Below the pieces are notes generated by a model. The model was not told the DNA's origin, searched no databases, and was given only the letters and a program-made list of their open reading frames with translations. From Methylobacterium cerastii (lineage in GTDB: Bacteria > Pseudomonadota > Alphaproteobacteria > Rhizobiales > Beijerinckiaceae), in contig NZ_BPQG01000004.1 of the NCBI RefSeq assembly GCF_022179125.1, forward strand, positions 181,332 through 245,331: DNA of 64,000 bases, read 5' to 3'. The position numbers were made by a program, and so were the translations under genes. Shown here in pieces: positions 55,095 to 62,372 of this stretch (the first letter of the stretch is position 1; the number at the start of each line of letters is the position of its first letter).

Positions 55095-56426
55095 TCAGTG
55101 CAGCTTCACCCGCGCCTCGGTGCGGCGGGTGAGCGCGCGGGCGGCGGCGTCGAGCGCCGTCTTCATCGTGCCGTGGAGCGCCTGCTCGTGCATCTTGTAG
55201 AGCGAGCGGTACATCATCCGCGCGAACAGCCCGGCGATGAGCATGTTCTTGCCGCGGATGAAGCCCATCAGGCTGCCCACCGTCGAGTATTCGCCGAGCG
55301 AGACCAGCGAGCCGAAGTCGCGGTACTTGAACGGCTTCAGCGGCTTCCCGGCGATGCGAGCCGGGATCTGCTTGATCAGGTGCGACGCCTGCTGGTGCGC
55401 CGCCTGGGCGCGGGGCGGCACCGGGCGGTCGGAGCCGGCCTCGACGAGGTAGGCGCAGTCGCCGATCGCGAAGATGTCGGGGTCGTGGGTGGTCTGCAGC
55501 GTCGGCGTCACCACGAGCTGGTTGGTGCGGGTGGTCTCCAGGCCGCCGATGCCCTGCAGGAACGGCGGCGCCTTCACGCCGGCCGCCCAGACCACGAGCT
55601 CGGACGGGATGAACGAGCCGTCGGCCAGCGCAACGCCGTCGGCGCGCACCTCGGTGACGCGGGCCTGGACGCGGACCTCGACGCCGATCTTGGCGAGCAG
55701 CGCCATCACCTCGGACGAGAGCCGCGGCGGCACCGCCGGCAGGATGCGGTCGGCCGCCTCGACCAGGGTGATCTTCAGGTCCTTGGCCGGATCGATCCGG
55801 TCCATGCCGGTGGAGACCACGTCGCGGACGGTGCGGTGCAACTCGGCCGCGAGCTCGGTGCCGGTGGCGCCGGCGCCGATCACCGTGACGTGGAGCTGGC
55901 CCGGCCGCACCGGACCGACCTGGGTGTGGGCCCGCAGCATTCCGTTCACGAGCCGCTGGTGGAAGCGCACCGCCTGATCCTGGGTGTCCAGCGCGATGGC
56001 GTGGTCCTTCACGCCAGGCGTGCCGAAATCGTTGGTGGTCGAGCCCACCGCCATGACCAGCGTGTCGTAGCCGACCGCGCGAACCGGCGTGATCTCGCGG
56101 CCTTCCGCGTCGTGGCTCGCCGCGAGCTGGATCGTGCGCGCGGTCCGGTCGAGCCCGGTCATCTCGCCGATGCGGTAGCGGAAATGGTGCTGGTGCGCGT
56201 GGTGCAGGTAGTCGACCGCGTGGTGGCCGACGTCGAGGCTGCCGGCGGCGACCTCGTGCAGCAGCGGCTTCCAGATGTGGGTGCGGGCGCGGTCGACGAG
56301 GGTGACGTGGACGTCCTTGCTGCGCCCGAACTTGTCGCCGAGCTTCGTCGCCAGCTGCAGGCCGGCCGCGCCGCCGCCGACCACGACGATGCGGTGGAGG
56401 CCCTGTTCGTTCTCGCCCGGTACCAT
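55095..56426 (-). CDS. Type II NADH dehydrogenase (NDH-2-like)
   Basis: A 443-residue flavoprotein that passes electrons from NADH to quinone without pumping protons. The FAD-binding Rossmann motif is VVVGGGAAGLQLATKLG (~15-31), the NADH site is VIGAGATGTELAAEL mid-protein, and the late FAD-binding block is DIFAIGDCAYL. The C-terminal ~60 residues have amphipathic and hydrophobic parts (GKNMLIAGLFARMMYRSLYK) that fit membrane attachment. ATG 56426 follows the poor-quality upstream extension. It is monocistronic by position. Confidence 0.93.
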   Translation of the reverse strand: MVPGENEQGLHRIVVVGGGAAGLQLATKLGDKFGRSKDVHVTLVDRARTHIWKPLLHEVAAGSLDVGHHAVDYLHHAHQHHFRYRIGEMTGLDRTARTIQLAASHDAEGREITPVRAVGYDTLVMAVGSTTNDFGTPGVKDHAIALDTQDQAVRFHQRLVNGMLRAHTQVGPVRPGQLHVTVIGAGATGTELAAELHRTVRDVVSTGMDRIDPAKDLKITLVEAADRILPAVPPRLSSEVMALLAKIGVEVRVQARVTEVRADGVALADGSFIPSELVVWAAGVKAPPFLQGIGGLETTRTNQLVVTPTLQTTHDPDIFAIGDCAYLVEAGSDRPVPPRAQAAHQQASHLIKQIPARIAGKPLKPFKYRDFGSLVSLGEYSTVGSLMGFIRGKNMLIAGLFARMMYRSLYKMHEQALHGTMKTALDAAARALTRRTEARVKLH

Positions 56427-56594
56427 GCCTGTCTCGTCGCTCCTCGGTGCGGCCGGCGCCGCCTCATCGCCCCCGGTGCCCCCGTGCGCAGGCACCGACC
56501 GTGCCGCCCGCCCGGGCAGGGTATCTCGGAACCGGTCTAAACCATGCGAGGATGGCCGTAATCCGGCCGCGGCGATCAAAAATTTTTGGCGGGA

Positions 56595-56628
56595 CCTCAA
56601 CCCGAGAGTGGCCTCAACCCGAGAGCGG
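56595..56628. repeat. 17 bp tandem duplication
   Basis: CCTCAACCCGAGAGTGG and CCTCAACCCGAGAGCGG follow each other, differing by one base, in the 221 bp between the NADH dehydrogenase start and the glutathione-transferase stop. Confidence 0.85.
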
Positions 56629-56647
56629 CCTCGAGCGTGCGGCGGCC

Positions 56648-57298
56648 TCAGGCCGCCGGCGCGCCGGGCTGGCGCTTGGGATGGGCCTCGGCGAAGGCCG
56701 GCAGCGCCAGGCAGGTCTCGGCGATGCGCGCCACGGTGGGGTAGGGCGCGGTCTCGACCCCGAAGATCGCGGTGCCGACCCAAAGGCTGACGAGGCAGAG
56801 GTCGGCATGGCTCACCGCGTCGCCCTGGCTGAACCGGCCGGTGCCGTCCTCCGTCGAGAGCCGGGTCTCGAGGGTCTTCAGCCCGGTCTCGAAGGCGTGG
56901 CGGACGAAGCCCATCATCCGCTCCTTCGGAAGGTCGTAGGCCTCCATCAGGTAATTGCGCACCCGCGGCACGTAGAGCGGATGGGTGTCGCAGGCGACGA
57001 GCTGCGCCAACGAACGGGCCCGCGCCCGCTCGCGCGGATCGGCCGGCAGCAGGGGGACGCCGCCCTTGGTCTCCTCCAGGTAGTCGAGGATCGCGAGCGA
57101 CTGCGTCAGCGGCGGCCCGTCGCCGTCGAACAGGGCCGGCACCGCGCCCTGCGGGTTGATCTTGCGGAATTCCGGCGCGTGCTGGTCGCCCGCGTCCAGG
57201 TCGATGAAGGTCTCCTCGTAGGCGAGCCCCTTCAGCTTCAGCGCGATCCGCACCCGGAAGGCGGCGGCCGAGCGCCAGTTACCGTACATTTTCATCAT
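56648..57298 (-). CDS. Zeta-class glutathione S-transferase / maleylacetoacetate isomerase-like
   Basis: A 216-residue enzyme. The N-terminal thioredoxin-like domain begins MKMYGNWRSAAAFRVRIALK, where the Ser pair region matches the zeta-class glutathione site, followed by FRKINPQGAVPALFDGDG and LTQSLAILDYLEE. The C-terminal helical domain ends with CLALPAFAEAHPKRQPGA. Zeta enzymes isomerise maleylacetoacetate in tyrosine breakdown, but hmgA and fahA are not nearby, so another glutathione-dependent role is possible. The two adjacent ATG codons (57298, 57295) give M or MM starts. Confidence 0.9.
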   Translation of the reverse strand: MMKMYGNWRSAAAFRVRIALKLKGLAYEETFIDLDAGDQHAPEFRKINPQGAVPALFDGDGPPLTQSLAILDYLEETKGGVPLLPADPRERARARSLAQLVACDTHPLYVPRVRNYLMEAYDLPKERMMGFVRHAFETGLKTLETRLSTEDGTGRFSQGDAVSHADLCLVSLWVGTAIFGVETAPYPTVARIAETCLALPAFAEAHPKRQPGAPAA

Positions 57299-57481
57299 GC
57301 CCACTGGCCCCACATCCGTTTCGCACGGGACCACATCGCACAACGGCGTCCTTCGCAAGGGCGAGGCGGGGGCAAGCCGTCGGCGAACGGGGCTTTGGCC
57401 GTGATCGTGCATTGCCCCGCGCGCGCGATCCCGCGATAGGAAGCCGGACCCGCGGCAGCGCGCGCGAAGGGATGACGGCCG

Positions 57482-58501
57482 ATGCAGATCGAGACGCCCT
57501 ATCTGATGTTCCTCGGCGACGTGCCCGATCGGCTCGCCGCCAAGACCGCCTACGGCATCGTCGACTGGCGCCCCGAATGGTGCATCGGCCAGATCCGGCT
57601 GCCGGGCTGCGCGGCCGACCTCGGCATCCCCGACCTCACCCTCGACGAGGCGCTGGCCAAGGGCTGCCGCACGATGGTGATCGGCGTCGCCAACGCCGGC
57701 GGCGTGCTGCCCGAGCACTGGGTCGCCGAGATCGTCGCCGCCCTGGAGGCCGGGTTCGACGTCGCCAGCGGCCTGCATGCGCGGCTCGGCGCGGTGCCGG
57801 CCATCGCCGAGGCGGCCGCACGCCGCGGCCGGGCGCTCCACGACGTGCGCCACACCGACGAGACCTTCGCCACCGGCAAGGGCACCAAGCGCCCGGGCCG
57901 CCGCCTGCTCGCGGTCGGGACCGATTGCTCGGTCGGCAAGAAGTACACGGTGCTGGCGCTGGAGAAAGGCATGCGCGCCCGCGGCATGGACGCGGATTTT
58001 CGCGCCACCGGCCAGACCGGGGTGTTCATCTCCGGCCGGGGCGTCGCCATCGACGCGGTTGTGGCCGACTTCATCTCCGGCGCGGTCGAGTGGATCGCAC
58101 CCGCGGCCGACCCGAAGCACTGGGACCTGATCGAGGGCCAGGGCTCGCTCTACCACCCGTCCTTCGCCGGCGTCAGCCTCGGGTTGCTGCACGGGGCGCA
58201 GGCCGACGCCTTCGTGGTCTGCCACGAGCCGAGCCGCACGACGATGCGCGGCGTGCAGCACCCGCTGCCCTCGATCCGCCAGGTGATCGACCTGACGATT
58301 CAGCTCGGCAGCCTGACCAATCCCGGCATCCGCCCCACCGGCATCGCCGTGAACACCCAGGCGCTGGAGGAGGACACCGCCCGCTCGCTGCTGGACAAGC
58401 TCGGCGCCGAGTACGGCCTGCCCGCCACCGATCCGGTGCGCTTCGGCGTCGACGGGCTCGTGGACCGGCTGATCGCCGAGTTCCCGGAGACCGCGCCGTG
58501 A
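57482..58501 (+). CDS. dgcN: DgcN (DUF1611) family protein of D-glutamate breakdown
   Basis: A 339-residue DUF1611 protein. The N-terminal domain (~1-135) is Rossmann-like, and the C-terminal part has a P-loop-like GTDCSVGKKY (around residues 147-156) and EGQGSLYHPSFAGVSLGLLHG. DgcN has been reported as an N-acetyltransferase acting on D-glutamate, working with DgcA. The start ATG 57482 is preceded by GCGAAGGGATGACGG. It overlaps dgcA by four bases. Confidence 0.88.
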   Translation: MQIETPYLMFLGDVPDRLAAKTAYGIVDWRPEWCIGQIRLPGCAADLGIPDLTLDEALAKGCRTMVIGVANAGGVLPEHWVAEIVAALEAGFDVASGLHARLGAVPAIAEAAARRGRALHDVRHTDETFATGKGTKRPGRRLLAVGTDCSVGKKYTVLALEKGMRARGMDADFRATGQTGVFISGRGVAIDAVVADFISGAVEWIAPAADPKHWDLIEGQGSLYHPSFAGVSLGLLHGAQADAFVVCHEPSRTTMRGVQHPLPSIRQVIDLTIQLGSLTNPGIRPTGIAVNTQALEEDTARSLLDKLGAEYGLPATDPVRFGVDGLVDRLIAEFPETAP

Positions 58502-59484
58502 GGCGGCTCGCCGTCGCCATCGAGCGCTTCCCGATCGCCGGCGCGTTCACGATCAGCCGCGGCAGCCGCACGGAGGCCGTGGTCGTCACCGCGCGGATCG
58601 CCGACGCGGAGCGCGGGGTCGCCGGCTGGGGCGAGTGCGTGCCTTATCCGCGCTACGGCGAGAGCGTCGAGAGCGTCGCCGCCGCGATCGAGGCCCAGGG
58701 CGACGCGATCGCCGCCGGCCTCACCCGGTCCGAGATGACGGAGCGGATGAAGCCGGGCGCCGCCCGCAACGCCCTCGACTGCGCGCTGCTGGATTTCGAG
58801 GCCAAGGCGCAGGGGCGCCCCGCCTGGGAGATTCTGGGCCTGACGGCGCCGGCCCCGGCCACCACCGCCTACACGCTGAGCCTCGGCTCGCCCGAAAGCA
58901 TGGAGGAGGCCGCGCGCAAGGCGTCGGCCCGGCCGCTGCTCAAGGTGAAGCTCGGCGGCGAGGGCGACCCCGCGCGGATCGCCGCCGTCCGACGCGGCGC
59001 GCCGGACAGCCGCCTGATCGTCGACGCCAACGAGGCGTGGCGGGCCGAGACGCTGGAGGCCAACCTCGCCGCCTGCCTCGCCGCCGGTGTGACGCTGATC
59101 GAGCAGCCGCTGCCGGCCGACGACGACGGGCTGCTCGCGACGATCGATCGCCCGATCCCGATCTGCGCCGACGAGAGCCTGCACGACCGCGCCGGCCTCG
59201 ACCGCCTCGCGGGGCGCTACGACGCGATCAACATCAAGCTCGACAAGACCGGCGGGCTCACCGAAGCCGTGATGCTCGCCCACGAGGCCCGCGCTCGCGG
59301 CCTCGCGCTGATGGTCGGCTGCATGGTCGGCACCTCGCTCGCCATGGCACCCGCGATGCTGCTCGTCCACCACGCCGAATACGTGGACCTCGACGGCCCA
59401 TTGCTGTTGGCGCGCGACCGCGAGCCGGGGCTGGTGTTCGAGGGCAGCACGATCCACCCGCCGGAGGCCGCACTCTGGGGGTGA
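58498..59484 (+). CDS. dgcA: DgcA / dipeptide-epimerase-like enolase-superfamily enzyme
   Basis: A 328-residue enolase-superfamily enzyme of the muconate-lactonising/dipeptide-epimerase branch. The catalytic KxK is in LLKVKLGG, metal ligands are in VDANEAW, IEQPLP and CADES, and the second catalytic lysine is in INIKLDKTGG. In DgcN-DgcA pairs this enzyme racemises the N-acetylated D-glutamate to the L form. GTG 58498 overlaps the dgcN stop, indicating coupling; the paired order supports the D-glutamate assignment over a generic L-Ala-D/L-Glu epimerase. Confidence 0.9.
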   Translation: MRRLAVAIERFPIAGAFTISRGSRTEAVVVTARIADAERGVAGWGECVPYPRYGESVESVAAAIEAQGDAIAAGLTRSEMTERMKPGAARNALDCALLDFEAKAQGRPAWEILGLTAPAPATTAYTLSLGSPESMEEAARKASARPLLKVKLGGEGDPARIAAVRRGAPDSRLIVDANEAWRAETLEANLAACLAAGVTLIEQPLPADDDGLLATIDRPIPICADESLHDRAGLDRLAGRYDAINIKLDKTGGLTEAVMLAHEARARGLALMVGCMVGTSLAMAPAMLLVHHAEYVDLDGPLLLARDREPGLVFEGSTIHPPEAALWG

Positions 59485-59490
59485 AGGGCG

Positions 59491-60264
59491 CTACACCGCC
59501 GCCGCCTCGATCAGCACCGTGTCGATCCAGAAGCTCCCGTCCGGTTCGATCCCGAAATGCCGGGCGACCTCGTCCGGGGCCGAGGCCTGGAGCGAGCGGA
59601 TCGCCGCGACGTGCGGCTCGGGCGTCCGCATCCGGGCGATCCAGGTGGAAAAGTCCATGCGCAGGCGGCCGTGGGTGACCTTGTCGACGGTGAAGCCGGC
59701 ATCCGTGAGCATCCCCAGCCATTCGGGCACCGAATAGTCGCGCACGTGCGAGGGGTCGCGCAGCAGCTCCACCGCCTGGAGGTGGGTGTCGAGGAGCGCG
59801 TCGTCAGGGGCGACGACGTCGGCGATCAGCGTCGGCGCGCCGGGTTTGGCGACGCGCCGCGCCTCGGAGAGTCCGGCGCGGACGTCGCGCCAGTGATGCG
59901 CGCTGAACCGGGTCGTGACCGCATCGAAGCTCGCATCGGGGAAGGGCAGCGCTTCGGCCGATCCGGCCTCGGTCGCGATGTTGGAGAGCCCGCGCCGCGC
60001 GGCTTCCGCCGCCACCGCGGCGAGCATGTCGGGCGAGAGGTCGAGGGCCGTGACCGAGCCGGCTTCCGGCGCGATCGCGAAGGCGACGTGGCCGCCGCCG
60101 CAGCCGAGGTCGAGGGCGCGGGCCGGGCGCGACCCGTGCAGGCGCCGCGCCATGCGGTCGAGGTCGGCGCCCGCGGCGTGGACCGCGCTGGCGACGTAGG
60201 CCGCGGCCTGCGCGCCGAACCGGTCGGCGACGTGGTCTTCGTGGCGGCGTTGGGTGCCTGTCAT
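59491..60264 (-). CDS. Class I SAM-dependent methyltransferase
   Basis: A 257-residue methyltransferase (UbiE/type-11 layout). Motif I is ALDLGCGGGHVAFAI, followed by VTALDLSPDMLAAVAAEAAR, then EALPFPDASFDAVTTRFSAHHW and VAKPGAPTLIADVV. The substrate is unknown. ATG 60264 lies 11 bp after the stop of the MFS gene, so the two form an operon on the minus strand, convergent with dgcNA. Confidence 0.9.
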   Translation of the reverse strand: MTGTQRRHEDHVADRFGAQAAAYVASAVHAAGADLDRMARRLHGSRPARALDLGCGGGHVAFAIAPEAGSVTALDLSPDMLAAVAAEAARRGLSNIATEAGSAEALPFPDASFDAVTTRFSAHHWRDVRAGLSEARRVAKPGAPTLIADVVAPDDALLDTHLQAVELLRDPSHVRDYSVPEWLGMLTDAGFTVDKVTHGRLRMDFSTWIARMRTPEPHVAAIRSLQASAPDEVARHFGIEPDGSFWIDTVLIEAAAV

Positions 60265-60275
60265 GGCGACCTCCT

Positions 60276-61484
60276 TCAGGGGGCGGGCGCGAGCGGCGCG
60301 AGGCGCGAGAGCCGGAGCGCGACGGCGAGCGCCAGACCGTAGAGGACGCCGACGAACGCGACCACGCCGGTCCAGCCGGAATGGGCGAAGAACCAGCCGC
60401 CGGCCGTGCCGAGCACCGACGAGCCGAGATAGTACAGGCACAGGTAGACCGACGAGGCCTGGGCGCGGTCCCGCAGGGCGCGCCGGCCGATCCAGCTGCT
60501 CGCCACCGAGTGGGCGCCGAAGAAGCCGATGGTGGTGACGACGATGCCGAGCACCACCAGCCACAGGTTCTCGGACAGGGTCATCAGGATGCCGGCGAGC
60601 GCCACCGTGATCGCCAGCCACAGCACCTTGCGTCGCCCGAGCCGGCTCGCGACCTCGCCGGTGAGCGTCGAGCTCAGCGTGCCGAACAGGTAGACGACGA
60701 AGATCGCGCCGATCGCGGTCTGGCTCAGGGAGAACGGCGGATCGAGCAGGCGGAAGCCGATGTAGTTGTAGACGCACACGAAGCCGCCCATCAGCAGGAA
60801 CGCTTCCGAGAACAGCCACGGCAGGCCGGGATCGCGGAAGTGCTGGCCGAAGGTGCCGGGCACCTCGCGCCAGCGCATCCGGTGGGCGACGAAGCGGCGG
60901 GACGGCGGCAGCGCCCACCAGAACGCGAAGGCGGCCGCCAGCGCCAGCACGCCGATGGTGCCGACGCCGAGCCGCCACGTGGCGTGGTCGGCGATGATGC
61001 CGGCGATGAGCCGGCCGCACATCCCGCCCACCGCGTTGCCGCCGACCAAAAGCCCCATCGACAGGCCGATCGAGCGCGCGTCCATCTCCTCGCCAAGATA
61101 GGCCATCGCCACCGCCGGCAGCCCGCTCGCGGCGAGCCCCGTGAGCGCGCGGAGCGCCAGGAACCCGTGCCAGCCCGGCACCATCGCGGCGACGATCGTC
61201 AGGATCGCCGAGGCGAAGAGCGAGGCCAGCATCACCGGCTTGCGGCCCAGGACCTCCGAGATCGGGCTGACGACCAGCAGCGCTACCGCGAGTACGCCGC
61301 AGGGCAGCGACAGGGCGAGGCTGCTCTCGGCCGGCGAGACGCCGAAGTCGTCGGCGTAGACCGGCAGCAGCGGCTGCACGCAGTAGAGCACGGCGAAGGT
61401 GGAGAAGCCGGCTGCCGCCAGCGCGAGCGCCGTGCGGCGGAAGGCCGGCGTGCCCGATCGGATCAGCTCGACGCCGTCGCTCAT
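60276..61484 (-). CDS. MFS transporter
   Basis: A 402-residue inner-membrane protein with 12 hydrophobic segments. The opening AALALAAAGFSTFAVLYCVQ, and blocks such as SEVLGRKPVMLASLFASAIL and RLGRRKVLWLAITVALAG match the drug-exporter group of the major facilitator superfamily (YnfM-like). The substrate is unknown. It is upstream of, and probably cotranscribed with, the methyltransferase, which may act on the exported compound. Confidence 0.9.
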   Translation of the reverse strand: MSDGVELIRSGTPAFRRTALALAAAGFSTFAVLYCVQPLLPVYADDFGVSPAESSLALSLPCGVLAVALLVVSPISEVLGRKPVMLASLFASAILTIVAAMVPGWHGFLALRALTGLAASGLPAVAMAYLGEEMDARSIGLSMGLLVGGNAVGGMCGRLIAGIIADHATWRLGVGTIGVLALAAAFAFWWALPPSRRFVAHRMRWREVPGTFGQHFRDPGLPWLFSEAFLLMGGFVCVYNYIGFRLLDPPFSLSQTAIGAIFVVYLFGTLSSTLTGEVASRLGRRKVLWLAITVALAGILMTLSENLWLVVLGIVVTTIGFFGAHSVASSWIGRRALRDRAQASSVYLCLYYLGSSVLGTAGGWFFAHSGWTGVVAFVGVLYGLALAVALRLSRLAPLAPAP

Positions 61485-61693
61485 GCGTTTTCCGGTCCCG
61501 GCCTCGTCCTCGCGACACAGGCCTGACGCCTGGACGCGGCGACCGTCAACCGCTGGGGCGCGGAAAACCGACCTTCGTCGTGACAGGCAGAGGACGCGTT
61601 CCCCTGAAGCATGCGACGGGACTCGCCATCCGGCAGGACGCCGCGCGGGTTCCCCCTTCGCGTTCGGGCAGGCCGATCACAGATTGTGCCACG

Positions 61694-61810
61694 CCGTCAT
61701 TCCGGGGCGCCGGAGGCGAGCCCGGAATCCAGAACCGCCGCCGGTGCCAAGTCCTGCTCGTCCTGCGGTTCTGGAGCCCGGGCTCCGCTGCGCGGCCCCG
61801 GGATGACGAC
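61694..61810. repeat. Palindromic intergenic repeat, family B copy 2
   Basis: CCGTCATTCCGGGGCGCCGG opens it and GGCCCCGGGATGACG closes it, with inner arms GAGCCCGGAATCCAGAACC and GGTTCTGGAGCCCGGGCTC. It is homologous to 10444-10562. Confidence 0.88.
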
Positions 61811-61986
61811 GGTGCTGCCCGTAGGGGTCCGAAGAGCACATCACGCTTTACGATCACCTTGCCCGATCGAGAGCGGGACAAGGGGAGGGGCGTGCCTTTC
61901 CCGGACGGACTTGACCGCTCGCGCCAGCACCATCCAGCCGGACGCCACCGCATTCACGAATCCCAGCTATGGCGGATCGATGGGCG

Positions 61987-62198
61987 CGCATCCCCTCGCC
62001 CCGCGCGCGGGGAGAGGGCTTTGCCGACCTCGTCGTCGGCGAAGCGAGGCGGCAGCCGAAGGTGAGGGGGCGCGAACGGAAGAGGCTCATTCGTCGATTC
62101 CCCCTCACCCTCGCTTCGGCTTCGCCTCCGCTCCCCGGCTGCACGACGGGGCGCAGCCGGGCCTCTCCCCGCCCGCGGGGCGAGGGGGACCCGCGCGT
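61987..62198. repeat. About 212 bp palindromic repeat, family A copy 3
   Basis: It starts CGCATCCCCTCGCCCCGCG, keeps GACCTCGTCGTCGGCGAAG, CAGCCGAAGGTGAGGGGG and CCCCCTCACCCTCGCTTCGG, and ends near GGGGCGAGGGGGACCCGCG. It is closer to copy 1 than to copy 2 in its left half. Confidence 0.9.
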
Positions 62199-62286
62199 TG
62201 GCTGCAGCCGTCGAACATCGTGGGACTACGGTCGCTCATCCGGGCAAGGGCCAAGGTCAGGACCGTCCCCTTTTCGGCTCGACCTG

Positions 62287-62350
62287 ACCCCTCACCCCAA
62301 CCCTCTCCCGAACGGGAGAGGGGGCTGCGTCGTGCTTCGCGCGATCCGAA
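62287..62350. repeat. Family E palindromic repeat, partial copy
   Basis: CTCACCCCAACCCTCTCCCG, then AACGGGAGAGGGGGCTGCG and GCTTCGCGCGATCCG match the right half of the copy at 54926-55062. The left half is not recognisable. Confidence 0.8.
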
Positions 62351-62372
62351 CGCCGGCAGACGGGGCGAGCCG

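Larger units (their letters stand above)
61485..62372. other. 888 bp repeat-rich intergenic region
   Basis: The region between the MFS gene start and the OmpA-family stop holds three repeats of different families (61694-61810, 61987-62198, 62287-62350) and no supported gene. Its left ~200 bp should contain the MFS promoter; no hexamers stand out. Confidence 0.55.

Noticed and set aside
32212-62350. Repeats as a CRISPR array
   Set aside because: Copies are dispersed, long and palindromic, with no regular spacers and no cas genes.
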